A stretch of DNA of 64,000 bases from CAUTYU01 sp963545205 (GCA_963545205.1 CAUUHW010000009.1:15963-79962); one strand, 5' to 3'. Counted from the first letter of the stretch, positions 25,986 through 34,703 are shown. Translations and numbers: made by a program. Notes: generated from the letters alone by a model not told the origin.

Positions 25986-27902
25986 ATGCGTAATAATCTG
26001 GAAAAATGGAGTATTGAAAAGTCAAATGAACTCTATGGTGTTGACACATGGAGTTCAGGCTATTTCCATATCACTCCAAAAGGCGAACTGGCTATCTCTC
26101 CTTTTGGAGACCCGACAGCAGGGAGCGTCAGTATCCCGGAAATCATCGCCGGTCTGAAAGACCGAGGACTTGACCTGCCGGTTCTGCTGCGGATTGAAAA
26201 CCTGCTTGACGGGCCGCTGTCGCAGCTGCACGCCAGTTTTGCCGCGGCCATCAGGGAACTTGAGTATCAGGGCGACTTTATGGGCGTCTATCCAATCAAG
26301 GTCAACCAGCAGCAACAGGTTATCAAGGAGATGGCCAAGGTTGGCGCGCCGTTCAAACATGGTTTTGAGGTCGGCAGCAAGGCCGAACTGGTTATTGCCC
26401 TTTCCTACCTGAAAAACAGGGAGGCCTGCCTTGTCTGTAACGGCTATAAAGACATCGACTACATTGACCTGGCACTTTACGCCTGCAAAATGGGCTATAA
26501 CTGCATTCTTGTTCTGGAAATGCCTAGTGAACTGAAACTGGTGCTTGAGCGTTCACAGGAGCTGGGCATCCGCCCGCAGATTGGCATTCGGATAAAGGTT
26601 TCCACCCACGCCGGAGGGCACTGGGCGGAATCAGCCGGAGATTTAAGCATCTTCGGGCTTTCAACCACAGATGTCATTGACGCTCTTGATATGCTCAAAC
26701 AAACAGACATGCTTGATTGTGTTCGTCTGGTGCATTTTCATCTGGGTTCCCAACTGCCCAATATCCGCGATATCCGGGTCGCGGTCAAGGAAGCCGCCCG
26801 CATGTACGCTGAACTGTGCAAGGAAGGCTGCCGCATGGGCTATCTTGATCTGGGTGGCGGACTGGCTGTTGATTACGATGGTTCACACAGTAATTTTCCT
26901 TCCAGCCGCAACTACAGTCTGGACGAATATTGTCTGGATACCATTGAAACCATTATGTACACACTCGACCAGCAGGATATTGCCCACCCGCATATTATCA
27001 CCGAATCTGGCCGGGCCACTGTTGCGTATTCTTCTGTGCTGCTCTTTAATGTGCTGGATGTCTCCAGACTTGAAAATCGTCCCATTCCAGACGAACTTGA
27101 CGAAACATACCCTGAGGCGGTTCACAACATTCTTGAAGTCTATACATCGCTGACCCTGAAAAATCTGCAGGAATGTTACAACGATGCCATTTATTACCGT
27201 GATGAAATCCGGCAGGTTTTCCGGCTGGGAAAATGCAGTCTGCGCCAACGCTCAACCTGCGAAGTTATTTTCTGGGCCATTATCCGCAAAATTGCTGAAA
27301 TGACCAGAGAACTCAAGTCGCCGCCATCAGCCCTGCGGGAAATAGACCTGCCTCTGGCCAGTATCTATTACTGCAATATCAGTATATTTCAGTCCCTTCC
27401 TGATTCATGGGCTATTGACCATCTTTTTCCAATCATGCCCCTGCACCGGTTGGCAGAAGAGCCAACTGAACGGGTCATACTGGCTGATATTACCTGCGAC
27501 AGTGACGGAAAAATCAATAAATTCATTGATACGCACGGTGTCAAACGGGTACTGGAAGCGCACCCGGTACAGGAAGGCACTCCGTATTATATGGGTGCCT
27601 TTCTGGTTGGAGCGTACCAGGAAACCCTGGGCGATCTGCACAATCTTTTTGGGGACACCAATGTTGTCAGTGTGCGAATCAACACTGACGGCACCTTTGA
27701 CGTTGTACACGAACAGGAAGGCGACAGTGTTTCTGACGTGCTCTCTTATGTTGAATACGATCCGCGGCAGGTTTTTGAAAAATTCCGAAACGCAGCGGAA
27801 GCCGGTATCCGCGAGGGAAAAATCACCCCGCAGGAACGGTACCAGATTATGCACGCCTACGACCGTATCCTGCGCGGATACACCTATCTGAACAGTTTTT
27901 AA
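25986..27902 (+). CDS. speA: Biosynthetic arginine decarboxylase
   Basis: PLP enzyme converting arginine to agmatine, 638 residues, normal for the SpeA family. It starts with the conserved YGVDTWSSGYFHITPKGELA; the PLP-lysine segment is GVYPIKVNQQQQVIKEM (about 100-116). LVHFHLGSQLPNIRDIR and DLGGGLAVDYDGS bind the cofactor phosphate, and the C-terminal domain has ADITCDSDGKI with the substrate Cys and Asp. It opens the polyamine cluster: agmatine is the substrate of speB downstream. A promoter-like 48-bp element precedes it. The ribosome binding site is weak. Confidence 0.97.
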   Translation: MRNNLEKWSIEKSNELYGVDTWSSGYFHITPKGELAISPFGDPTAGSVSIPEIIAGLKDRGLDLPVLLRIENLLDGPLSQLHASFAAAIRELEYQGDFMGVYPIKVNQQQQVIKEMAKVGAPFKHGFEVGSKAELVIALSYLKNREACLVCNGYKDIDYIDLALYACKMGYNCILVLEMPSELKLVLERSQELGIRPQIGIRIKVSTHAGGHWAESAGDLSIFGLSTTDVIDALDMLKQTDMLDCVRLVHFHLGSQLPNIRDIRVAVKEAARMYAELCKEGCRMGYLDLGGGLAVDYDGSHSNFPSSRNYSLDEYCLDTIETIMYTLDQQDIAHPHIITESGRATVAYSSVLLFNVLDVSRLENRPIPDELDETYPEAVHNILEVYTSLTLKNLQECYNDAIYYRDEIRQVFRLGKCSLRQRSTCEVIFWAIIRKIAEMTRELKSPPSALREIDLPLASIYYCNISIFQSLPDSWAIDHLFPIMPLHRLAEEPTERVILADITCDSDGKINKFIDTHGVKRVLEAHPVQEGTPYYMGAFLVGAYQETLGDLHNLFGDTNVVSVRINTDGTFDVVHEQEGDSVSDVLSYVEYDPRQVFEKFRNAAEAGIREGKITPQERYQIMHAYDRILRGYTYLNSF

Positions 27903-27943
27903 TTTAACTCTTAAAAAAACAGAATAATTTCAGGAGAATAAAT

Positions 27944-29122
27944 ATGGCAAAAGTCTTGATTATCGGAGCCGGCGGTGTTGGCCAGGTCACCACCCATAAA
28001 TGCGCCCAGGCCCCTGATGTTTTTACAGAAATTATGCTGGCCAGCCGCACAAAGAAAAAATGTGACGCCATTGCCGCCCAGGTTGACCGCCCTGTCCGGA
28101 CCGCCCAGGTTGACGCGGACAATGTTCCTGAACTGGTCGCGCTCATTAGACAGTTTGGGCCGGATATTGTTGTCAATGTCGCCCTGCCCTATCAGGATCT
28201 GACCATTATGGATGCCTGTCTGGAAACAGGCGTGCATTACCTGGACACAGCCAATTACGAACCGCTTGATGAAGCCAAATTTGAATACAAATGGCAGTGG
28301 GCCTATCAGGAACGCTTCAGGGAAAAAGGACTGATGGCTGTTCTGGGTTCCGGTTTTGACCCCGGCGTGACCAATGTGTTTTGCGCCTACGCCCAAAAGC
28401 ATCTTTTTGATGAAATCCATGTTCTGGATATTCTTGACTGCAATGCCGGTGACCACGGTCAGGCCTTTGCCACCAACTTTAATCCTGAAATCAATATCCG
28501 CGAAATCACCCAGCGCGGACGCTACTGGGAACGCGGCGAATGGGTGGAAACCGATCCGCTTTCCTGGTCCATGAACTATGATTTTCCTGACGGAATCGGC
28601 CCCAAAAAATGCTATCTGCTGTACCACGAAGAACTTGAATCGCTGGCCCTGCACCTGAAGGGGCTCAAACGAGCCAGATTCTGGATGACCTTTTCTGACC
28701 AGTATCTCAAGCATCTTGAAGTATTACAAAATGTCGGCATGACCAGAATTGATACTGTCAACTATAACGGCCAGGAAATTATCCCTATCCGGTTCCTGAA
28801 AAATCTGCTGCCGGACCCCGGCTCACTTGGCCCGCTGACCAAAGGCCGGACCTGCATTGGCTGCCTGATGCGGGGCGTAAAAAACGGCAGGGAAAAAACT
28901 GCCTATATCTACAATATCTGCGACCATGAGCAGGCGTACAAGGAAGTCGGGTCCCAGGCTGTTTCCTATACCACCGGTGTTCCGGCCATGATCGGGGCCA
29001 TGATGATCGCGACCGGAAAATGGCAGGGAAAAGGCGTGTTCAATATGGAACAGCTTGATCCGGATCCGTTTATGGAACAGCTCAAAGTACGCGGGCTGCC
29101 CTGGGTCATCAAGGAATCCTAG
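27944..29122 (+). CDS. Carboxynorspermidine / carboxyspermidine dehydrogenase
   Basis: Saccharopine-dehydrogenase-like NADPH enzyme of 392 residues. In this context it should condense aspartate semialdehyde with putrescine or diaminopropane to carboxy(nor)spermidine. The Rossmann motif is VLIIGAGGVGQVTTHKCAQ at the N-terminus, followed by DADNVPELVALIRQFGPDIV; VLGSGFDPGVTNVFCAYA is typical of this branch. CAGGAG precedes the ATG, 41 bases after speA. Its partner nspC would normally be next, but only a broken 5' copy follows here; the intact nspC is about 2.1 kb further on. Confidence 0.93.
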   Translation: MAKVLIIGAGGVGQVTTHKCAQAPDVFTEIMLASRTKKKCDAIAAQVDRPVRTAQVDADNVPELVALIRQFGPDIVVNVALPYQDLTIMDACLETGVHYLDTANYEPLDEAKFEYKWQWAYQERFREKGLMAVLGSGFDPGVTNVFCAYAQKHLFDEIHVLDILDCNAGDHGQAFATNFNPEINIREITQRGRYWERGEWVETDPLSWSMNYDFPDGIGPKKCYLLYHEELESLALHLKGLKRARFWMTFSDQYLKHLEVLQNVGMTRIDTVNYNGQEIIPIRFLKNLLPDPGSLGPLTKGRTCIGCLMRGVKNGREKTAYIYNICDHEQAYKEVGSQAVSYTTGVPAMIGAMMIATGKWQGKGVFNMEQLDPDPFMEQLKVRGLPWVIKES

Positions 29123-29144
29123 CTCCACAACCGGTCAACCAAAA

Positions 29145-29245
29145 ATGAACGGACGCCTGGAGTACCGCTTTAACCCCGCCCAGGTTCCAACTTCCGGTCT
29201 TTGTGCCGGATTTGGGACTGGTGCGGGATAATCTGGCCATACTAC
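29145..29245 (+). pseudogene. Truncated 5' copy of nspC
   Basis: These 101 bases align to the first 100 bases of the intact nspC at 31271-31370 with about seven substitutions and one inserted T after codon 16. The insertion shifts the frame, so only about 28 codons (MNGRLEYRFNPAQVPTSG then nonsense) are open. The copy begins 22 bases after the dehydrogenase stop, exactly where an operonic nspC would start, and ends abruptly at 29245. Confidence 0.9.
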
Positions 29246-29289
29246 ATCCCGGAACTCCGCCTTCTCAAATCAAAAATATTTACAGCATT

Positions 29290-29306
29290 CTGGCCTGTTT
29301 TTTGCT
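29290..29306 (+). promoter_or_regulatory. Sigma-54-like promoter before the repeat-protein gene
   Basis: CTGGCCTGTTTTTTGCT has GG and GC separated by exactly ten bases (29292-29293 and 29304-29305), with TGGC and TTGC both intact, the -24/-12 pattern. It sits about 120 bases before the gene start at 29425. No bound activator site was identified. Confidence 0.5.
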
Positions 29307-29424
29307 TACAACTTTTATGCGCTATTCTATCAAACACAGCTAAAGAAAACACGTTCCAGCCGATTACATATTATCGGGAAAGAATCTGTTTTAAAAAAAA
29401 TAAAATTCCCTCAAGGAGGCCCCC

Positions 29425-31035
29425 ATGTCTTTTGACGCAATATCAGGTTCAGGAGTCGGTAATACAGCTGGTCAGGCGCAGACTTTGGCCCAGACAGCAC
29501 AGGCAGCCCAGCCGGCCGGAGCGGGAAAACCTGCCGGAACTGCCTGCCCAAAAGACAGTGTTGAAATTTCCGAGCAGGGAAAAAAACTGGCTGCTACCCA
29601 AAAGCAGGAAGCAGCAAAAATAGCCGGAAAGAACAACGTCATTGCCAGCATGACATTCAAATCCGGGCGCACAGTGAACATCGAAAAAGTGATATTTGAG
29701 AACGAATCAGACGCTCTGGACCAGCCCGGTACGTTTACAGATGAACACAGGGCCACCAGAGGCCAGAAGTTCGGGTTTCGGGTGAATATTTTTGACCCAA
29801 CCGGCCGAACAGAAAAAACATTTCTCCTGCGTGAAGACACAATTCTGAATGAAGACGAGTCCGGCAAGCTCCAGATGAAAAAATATGTTGAAGGAGCTGA
29901 AACCGAGGGCAACGACCTGATTATCGGTCTGGAAGGAAAAAACCTGCGCGGCGGAGATGGAGACGATACAATTGTGGAACTCTCCAGCTCTCATCTGGAC
30001 GACTATGATTATTCTCTCGAATCTCTGGAGATTGACACGGGAAACGGCAATGACACTGTTTTTGTCCAGGGCGATGTGTCAGCAGGAAGCCGGATTATGA
30101 CTGGTGATGGAAACGACAGCGTAAGGGTCAGCAACAGAGTACGTGGTGTTGTGGATACAGGTGCCGGAGACGACAAGGTAAAGGCCAGAATCGTAAGTGG
30201 TACAGAACATGTCTTTAGAAAAGATGGTAAAGAAGTTCGACAATGGCATTGGGGAGCAGTACATACCGGCGATGGCGATGACACTGTTGAAGCACTGAGT
30301 GTTAGTGCCCGCGTTGATGAAGGAGCAGCAGAAATTACAACAGGTGCCGGAAATGACAGGGTTATTGTTCATACCTTCAACGGGAAGCTGGATACCGGAG
30401 AAGGCGATGATGTTATTGAAACATATGGATTGGGAGGAAGGACTGCAACTGGTGCGGGTAATGATGTAATCAGGGGCTTTATGGTGAAAAATGTGGATAC
30501 CGGAGATGGAGACGATGTAATTGAAGCCGGGAGTCTTTCAGGAAATGTGAATACCGGAGAGGGAAATGATGTGATTAAAGCCAACTCCGTTTATGGAGGA
30601 AACATACATACCGGTAATGGAAATGACCGGATTTTTATCCGTGATATCCTAGATGACTCCGTCATCAATACCGGAAGTGGAAACGATTACGTGCATCTGG
30701 GCAATGTTTATGCCTATGGATTTAACAGTTCCATTCTGACTGGCTCTGGAAACGACACCATTGTTGGCGGGGGACTTCTGGATGCCATGTACATTGATAC
30801 CGGGGATGGCAATGACCGATTGCATTTTACAGCCGGAGCCATTCAAAACAGTGTCATTTGTACAGGTAGCGGCAACGACTATTTTTACCTTGCCGGCGAC
30901 CTTATCAAAAGCCTGCTTGATACTGGCAAGGGAAATGACCATATCGCCATTTCCGGTGGCGCTGGAAGCAGCCATATCAAAACCGGCGCGGGAAACAACA
31001 CACGTTTTATACGGGGAAAACTCATCAGCGGATAA
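29425..31035 (+). CDS. RTX-like acidic beta-solenoid repeat protein
   Basis: A 536-residue acidic protein of unknown function. Residues 1-170 are a non-repetitive head without signal peptide (SVEISEQGKKLAATQKQEAA, then a beta-rich part). From about residue 173 to the end there are 17 copies of a (D/N/H)TGxG(N/D)D motif such as DTGDGDDVI, each ending a unit of about 17-35 residues. The motif is the calcium-binding RTX type, but single per coil instead of tandem nonapeptides. The last copy (TGAGNNT) is degenerate. No type I secretion genes or obvious C-terminal secretion signal are nearby. AAGGAGG precedes the ATG. It lies inside the polyamine operon. Confidence 0.8.
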   Translation: MSFDAISGSGVGNTAGQAQTLAQTAQAAQPAGAGKPAGTACPKDSVEISEQGKKLAATQKQEAAKIAGKNNVIASMTFKSGRTVNIEKVIFENESDALDQPGTFTDEHRATRGQKFGFRVNIFDPTGRTEKTFLLREDTILNEDESGKLQMKKYVEGAETEGNDLIIGLEGKNLRGGDGDDTIVELSSSHLDDYDYSLESLEIDTGNGNDTVFVQGDVSAGSRIMTGDGNDSVRVSNRVRGVVDTGAGDDKVKARIVSGTEHVFRKDGKEVRQWHWGAVHTGDGDDTVEALSVSARVDEGAAEITTGAGNDRVIVHTFNGKLDTGEGDDVIETYGLGGRTATGAGNDVIRGFMVKNVDTGDGDDVIEAGSLSGNVNTGEGNDVIKANSVYGGNIHTGNGNDRIFIRDILDDSVINTGSGNDYVHLGNVYAYGFNSSILTGSGNDTIVGGGLLDAMYIDTGDGNDRLHFTAGAIQNSVICTGSGNDYFYLAGDLIKSLLDTGKGNDHIAISGGAGSSHIKTGAGNNTRFIRGKLISG

Positions 31036-31079
31036 AAAATTACTTCCCCCCAAAAAATCTCTGAACAGCTGCAATTCAC

Positions 31080-31107
31080 GGCCCCCTTTGCGGGGCCTTT
31101 TTTATTT
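31080..31107 (+). terminator. Terminator after the repeat-protein gene
   Basis: GC-rich hairpin GGCCCC / GGGGCC with a short loop, followed by TTTTTTATTT. It isolates the inserted gene from nspC downstream. Confidence 0.85.
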
Positions 31108-31172
31108 GACTCTGACTGGCAGCAGTCAGGAATTTGTTTTTTTCTTGCAAAAACGCAACCGTTCAGAATCAT

Positions 31173-31220
31173 CAAGGATTGACCTTGCCCCCAACTCAGC
31201 CTAAAAGCATGTCCTGTTTA
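31173..31220 (+). repeat. 48-bp element upstream of nspC (copy 2), promoter-like
   Basis: Second copy of the element before speA. TTGACC (31179), 17 bases, TAAAAG (31202) are kept, 64 bases before the nspC ATG at 31271. It would let nspC-speB be transcribed independently of speA despite the terminator at 31080. As in copy 1, the minus strand reads as a short related peptide (GHAFRLSWGQGQS). Confidence 0.6.
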
Positions 31221-31270
31221 CGATTGTTTTATTACTCTTTTTTAAATTAAAAAACGCAACGAATTTTAAT

Positions 31271-32428
31271 ATGAACGGACGCCTGGAGTACCGCTTTAAC
31301 CCCGCCGAGGTTCCAACTCCAGCCTTTGTGCTGGATGTGGGTCTGATGCGGGATAATCTGGCCATACTACGCAGGGTCAGGGACGAAACGGATTGCAAAA
31401 TCCTGCTGGCATTAAAGGCCTTTGCCATGTACGCTGTTTTTCCGCTTTTGCGGGAAACGCTTGACGGCGTGTGTGCCAGTTCTCCGCATGAAGCCAGACT
31501 GGGACGAGAAGAGTTTGGCGGTGAAGTGCACACCTTTGCCGCTGCTTACAGCAAAAACGACATTGCCGAACTGTGCCAAACCGCCGACCATATTGTTTTT
31601 AATTCCCATGCCCAGCTTAGCCGCTTTGCGCCGGATATTACTCAAAACGCCCCGCATATCAAACTCGGACTGCGCATCAATCCGCAGCATTCCGAAGGCA
31701 CGACCCCGCTCTACGACCCGTGTTCCGCAGGTTCTCGGCTCGGCGTGCGGTCGGGACAATTTCAGCCAGCAGATTTATCGCTTTTGGACGGTCTGCACTG
31801 GCATAACCTGTGTGAACAGGGAGCAGATTGTCTTGAGCGTACCCTGGCCAAAGTGGAGCAGGATTTTGGCCAGTATTTTTCAGGGGTTGAATACGTCAAC
31901 TTTGGCGGCGGTCATCATATCACCCGCCCGGATTATGATGTTGAGCTGCTGTGCCGCCTGATAAAAGATTTCAAAACCCGGTACAACACCCAAGTCTACC
32001 TGGAACCGGGTGAGGCCATTGTCCTGAACGCGGGTTATCTGGTGACAACAGTGCTGGATATTGTGCAGGCTGACCTGCCTGTTGCCATTTTGGACTGTTG
32101 CGTGCCCGCGCACATGCCTGACGTGCTGGAAATGCCCTACCGTCCGCACATTGTTGGCTCCGGTCCGGCCGGTGAAAAAAAACAAACCTGCCGTCTGGGC
32201 GGCCTTTCCTGTCTGGCCGGAGACATCGCCGGAGAATATTCTTTTGACGCCCCGCTTACAGTGGGACAAAAACTCATTTTTACGGACATGGCCCATTACA
32301 CAATGGTCAAAACCAATACATTCAACGGTATGCCGCTACCCGCCATTTTAACCTTTGAGCCTGACACAAACAGGCTGACAACAATCAAGACCTTTTCCTA
32401 TCAGGATTTCAAGGGCAGGCTGTCGTGA
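31271..32428 (+). CDS. nspC: Carboxynorspermidine decarboxylase
   Basis: PLP decarboxylase of the alanine-racemase fold, 385 residues, converting carboxy(nor)spermidine to (nor)spermidine. The PLP lysine lies in CKILLALKAFAMYAVFP (about residue 46). LHWHNLCEQGADCLERTL and VNFGGGHHITRPDYDVE bind the cofactor, EPGEAIVLNAGYLVTTVLDI follows, and the active-site Cys is in ILDCCVPAHMPDVLEMPYRP. It overlaps speB by four bases (GTGA). There is no good ribosome binding site before the ATG, consistent with a rearranged 5' region. Confidence 0.95.
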   Translation: MNGRLEYRFNPAEVPTPAFVLDVGLMRDNLAILRRVRDETDCKILLALKAFAMYAVFPLLRETLDGVCASSPHEARLGREEFGGEVHTFAAAYSKNDIAELCQTADHIVFNSHAQLSRFAPDITQNAPHIKLGLRINPQHSEGTTPLYDPCSAGSRLGVRSGQFQPADLSLLDGLHWHNLCEQGADCLERTLAKVEQDFGQYFSGVEYVNFGGGHHITRPDYDVELLCRLIKDFKTRYNTQVYLEPGEAIVLNAGYLVTTVLDIVQADLPVAILDCCVPAHMPDVLEMPYRPHIVGSGPAGEKKQTCRLGGLSCLAGDIAGEYSFDAPLTVGQKLIFTDMAHYTMVKTNTFNGMPLPAILTFEPDTNRLTTIKTFSYQDFKGRLS

Positions 32429-33282
32429 CGCTCGCTTTTCTTGAATCGGAAATCGGCCTTCTCAAACCCGAACAGGCCCTGTTTCAAATCATTCCTGTTC
32501 CGTATGAGGCAACAGTGTCATACGGCGGCGGCACAGCTGAGGGGCCGGCTGCCCTGCTCGCGGCCTCACAGCAGCTTGAAACATGGGACGGCTTTTCTGT
32601 TCCGGCTGACGAGGGCATTTATACCTGGCCTTTTGTCAACTGTAAGCAGGGGGCTGAAGCTGTTCTTGCAGCAATAGAACAGGCAACCGCCCGTGCGCTT
32701 GACTTTGGCCTGCCTGTTCTGCTTGGCGGCGAGCATTCCATTACCACCGGAGCCTTACGCGCCCTGAAAAAAAAGTACGGAACCTTTGGTGTTGTCCAGT
32801 TTGACGCTCATGCCGACCTGCGCGACACCTACGAAGGCAGCCCGTACAGCCATGCCTGCGTCATGCACCGCGCACTTGACCTTGGTCTGCCTGTTTTTCA
32901 ACTTGGCGTCCGCGCTCTTTCCCTGCCGGAAGTCCATTTGCAGCAGGAAAAAAATATCGGCTTTCTGGACGCGCACACCCTGCATACAACTCCCCTGCCC
33001 GAAAAAATCCTGCCGCCTGATTTTCCAGGATGCATCTATATCACCTTTGATGTTGACGGCCTTGATCCGGCTGTTATTCCCGGAACAGGCACGCCTGAAC
33101 CCGGCGGTCTGACCTGGACACAGGCCATGCTTTTGCTGCAGAAGGTAACGACCGAGCGCACGCCCATTGGCTTTGACGTGGTGGAACTGGCTCCCCTGGC
33201 AGGACAGCATGTTTCTGAATTTGCAGCCGCCCGCCTTGTATACAATATCATGGGCATGATTACCCGCGGCATACGAGCATAG
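32425..33282 (+). CDS. speB: Agmatinase (ureohydrolase family)
   Basis: Mn-dependent ureohydrolase of 285 residues, predicted to split agmatine to putrescine and urea. All metal ligands are visible: GGEHS (about 106), FDAHADLRD (about 127) and TFDVDGLDP (about 208), plus the substrate-loop PGTGTPEPGGL. It starts at a GTG overlapping the nspC stop, so the two are coupled. Together with speA it makes putrescine, the precursor for the dehydrogenase and nspC steps. Arginase or guanidinobutyrase are alternatives, but context favours agmatinase. Confidence 0.92.
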   Translation: MTLAFLESEIGLLKPEQALFQIIPVPYEATVSYGGGTAEGPAALLAASQQLETWDGFSVPADEGIYTWPFVNCKQGAEAVLAAIEQATARALDFGLPVLLGGEHSITTGALRALKKKYGTFGVVQFDAHADLRDTYEGSPYSHACVMHRALDLGLPVFQLGVRALSLPEVHLQQEKNIGFLDAHTLHTTPLPEKILPPDFPGCIYITFDVDGLDPAVIPGTGTPEPGGLTWTQAMLLLQKVTTERTPIGFDVVELAPLAGQHVSEFAAARLVYNIMGMITRGIRA

Positions 33283-33528
33283 TAAGGGTGCGGTGTGCTC
33301 CGCTCCGTTTTTGATTTCCTGCCTTTTTCCAGACCAATGCGGTCACATTTTTTGCGTACCGGACCGAAAAATGAAAATCAAAAAAGCAAAGTTTGTCTTG
33401 CCAACAGGTACGTTTCAGCTTATTTTTCCTGTTTACCTGTCAGGCAGCAATTCGCAGCCATGTTATCAAAATAAAAACTCATCCGGTCAACATCCTTGAC
33501 CTTATTTACACGGAAACAGGAGAAAAAA

Positions 33529-34143
33529 GTGGCTTTTACAAGCGCCAGTACATCGTTTGTCCGCTACCGCATTCCACAGCAGATTGAACAGCCTTTCTGG
33601 GGCGAAGTGCTTGACCGCCTTAAACGCTTTGCCTTTGTCGATATTGACAATAACAGCGATGAGCGTTCTTTCGGCTGGGTCTGTTTTGACGACATGCTTG
33701 ACACCAACTGGGAAGTAGCGCCACCGGAAAAAGGCGCGTATCTCGCTTTCAGCCTGCGTCTGGATACCCGCCGTGTTCCGGCTGCCGTATTCAAAAAACA
33801 TTTTCAGATTGCCCTCAAGGACTTGAAAGAACAGGTGAAGGAAAGCGGAAAAAAATTTGTTTCAAAAGACCAAAAAACAGAACTCAGGGAACAGGTTCTA
33901 TTGCGCCTGCGCTCCCGGACCCTGCCAGTGCCCGCCTACTTTGAAGTCATCTGGAACACAGACAGCCAGGTCATCTTTTTTGGCTCAACCAGAGACAAAG
34001 TCTGTGAAATGTTTGAAGAACTGTTTCACAAGACTTTCGGTATTCATCTGGAACGGCAAACCCCATTCTGGCTCGGCCTGCAAGTGGCCGGGATACAGGC
34101 CAGAGGCCAGCTTGAAAGCATGGAGCCAATATCCTTTATTTAA
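33529..34143 (+). CDS. rdgC: RdgC-family recombination-associated protein
   Basis: A 204-residue protein starting at a GTG with ACAGGAGA upstream (the frame extends to an ATG at 33496 without support). The body FGWVCFDDMLDTNWEVAPPE, FSLRLDTRRVPAAVFKKHF and the SKDQKTELREQVLLRLRSRT helix match RdgC, a ring-shaped DNA-binding protein that inhibits RecA. The start, SFVRYRIP, fits too. E. coli RdgC is about 300 residues, so this is a short form. A stretch of about 245 bases upstream, after speB, holds no gene I can support. Confidence 0.75.
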   Translation: MAFTSASTSFVRYRIPQQIEQPFWGEVLDRLKRFAFVDIDNNSDERSFGWVCFDDMLDTNWEVAPPEKGAYLAFSLRLDTRRVPAAVFKKHFQIALKDLKEQVKESGKKFVSKDQKTELREQVLLRLRSRTLPVPAYFEVIWNTDSQVIFFGSTRDKVCEMFEELFHKTFGIHLERQTPFWLGLQVAGIQARGQLESMEPISFI

Positions 34144-34169
34144 GCAGCATTACATAACGAGAAGAAAAT

Positions 34170-34703
34170 ATGGAATTTAATCTTGATCTGGTTCAAACGC
34201 AAAATCCGGTTATTGGCAGGGAATTTCTGACCTGGCTCTGGTATCTGACAGAAGCGCGCGGAAATGTGTTTTCCCTGCCGGACGGGGCTTCTTTTACCCT
34301 GAATCTTGAACAACGTATCACAGTTCAGGGCGGAGAAGGCGAAAACGCAGAAACCGCCGTATGCAGTGGGCTGATGACTGAAATGCGCGAAGCCCGTACC
34401 GGCCTGAAAACCGGAAAAAAAGTGCAGCAGGCCAAGGTGCGTATCCAAAAAGACAGCATGGAATGGACAGTTGCCCTGGATGCGGCCAATCTCAATCTGA
34501 CCGGCATGAAAACACCCAAAATTGATACCTCAGATACCGATGACGCCCCAGACGCCTTGGTGCTGGAAAAAATTTACCTGTTGGAAAAAGGGACGCAGTG
34601 TATTGACGCCGCCTTTGCCCTTTTTCTGAAAAAACGCCTTGACGCCGATTGGGAGCAGGAACGGCAGGCCATGCGCAAATGGATTATTAACGAAGAAAAC
34701 TAA
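34170..34703 (+). CDS. Hypothetical protein between rdgC and DEAD-box helicase
   Basis: A 177-residue protein, acidic, cytoplasmic, with no motif I can name. The N-terminus EFNLDLVQTQNPVIGREFLT and WLWYLTEARGNVF suggest an alpha/beta fold. The middle has RITVQGGEGENAETAVCSGL, then a long region with alternating charged residues. It lies 26 bases after rdgC and 42 before the helicase, all one strand, so a joint transcript is likely. It may extend the truncated RdgC as a separate polypeptide, since RdgC family members are longer; I could not test this. Confidence 0.7.
   Translation: MEFNLDLVQTQNPVIGREFLTWLWYLTEARGNVFSLPDGASFTLNLEQRITVQGGEGENAETAVCSGLMTEMREARTGLKTGKKVQQAKVRIQKDSMEWTVALDAANLNLTGMKTPKIDTSDTDDAPDALVLEKIYLLEKGTQCIDAAFALFLKKRLDADWEQERQAMRKWIINEEN

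Noticed and set aside
30009..31074. Repeated DNA in the repeat-protein gene considered as a CRISPR array
   Set aside because: The repeats are short, degenerate and in frame, and encode TGxGND motifs; there are no uniform repeats or spacers and no cas genes.
29145..31370. Insertion of the repeat-protein gene by an insertion sequence
   Set aside because: No transposase, no terminal inverted repeats and no short target duplication are visible at either junction; only the nspC and 48-bp duplications.
33283..33340. Possible terminator after speB (GCGG / CCGC then a T run)
   Set aside because: The stem is only four base pairs; too weak to list.
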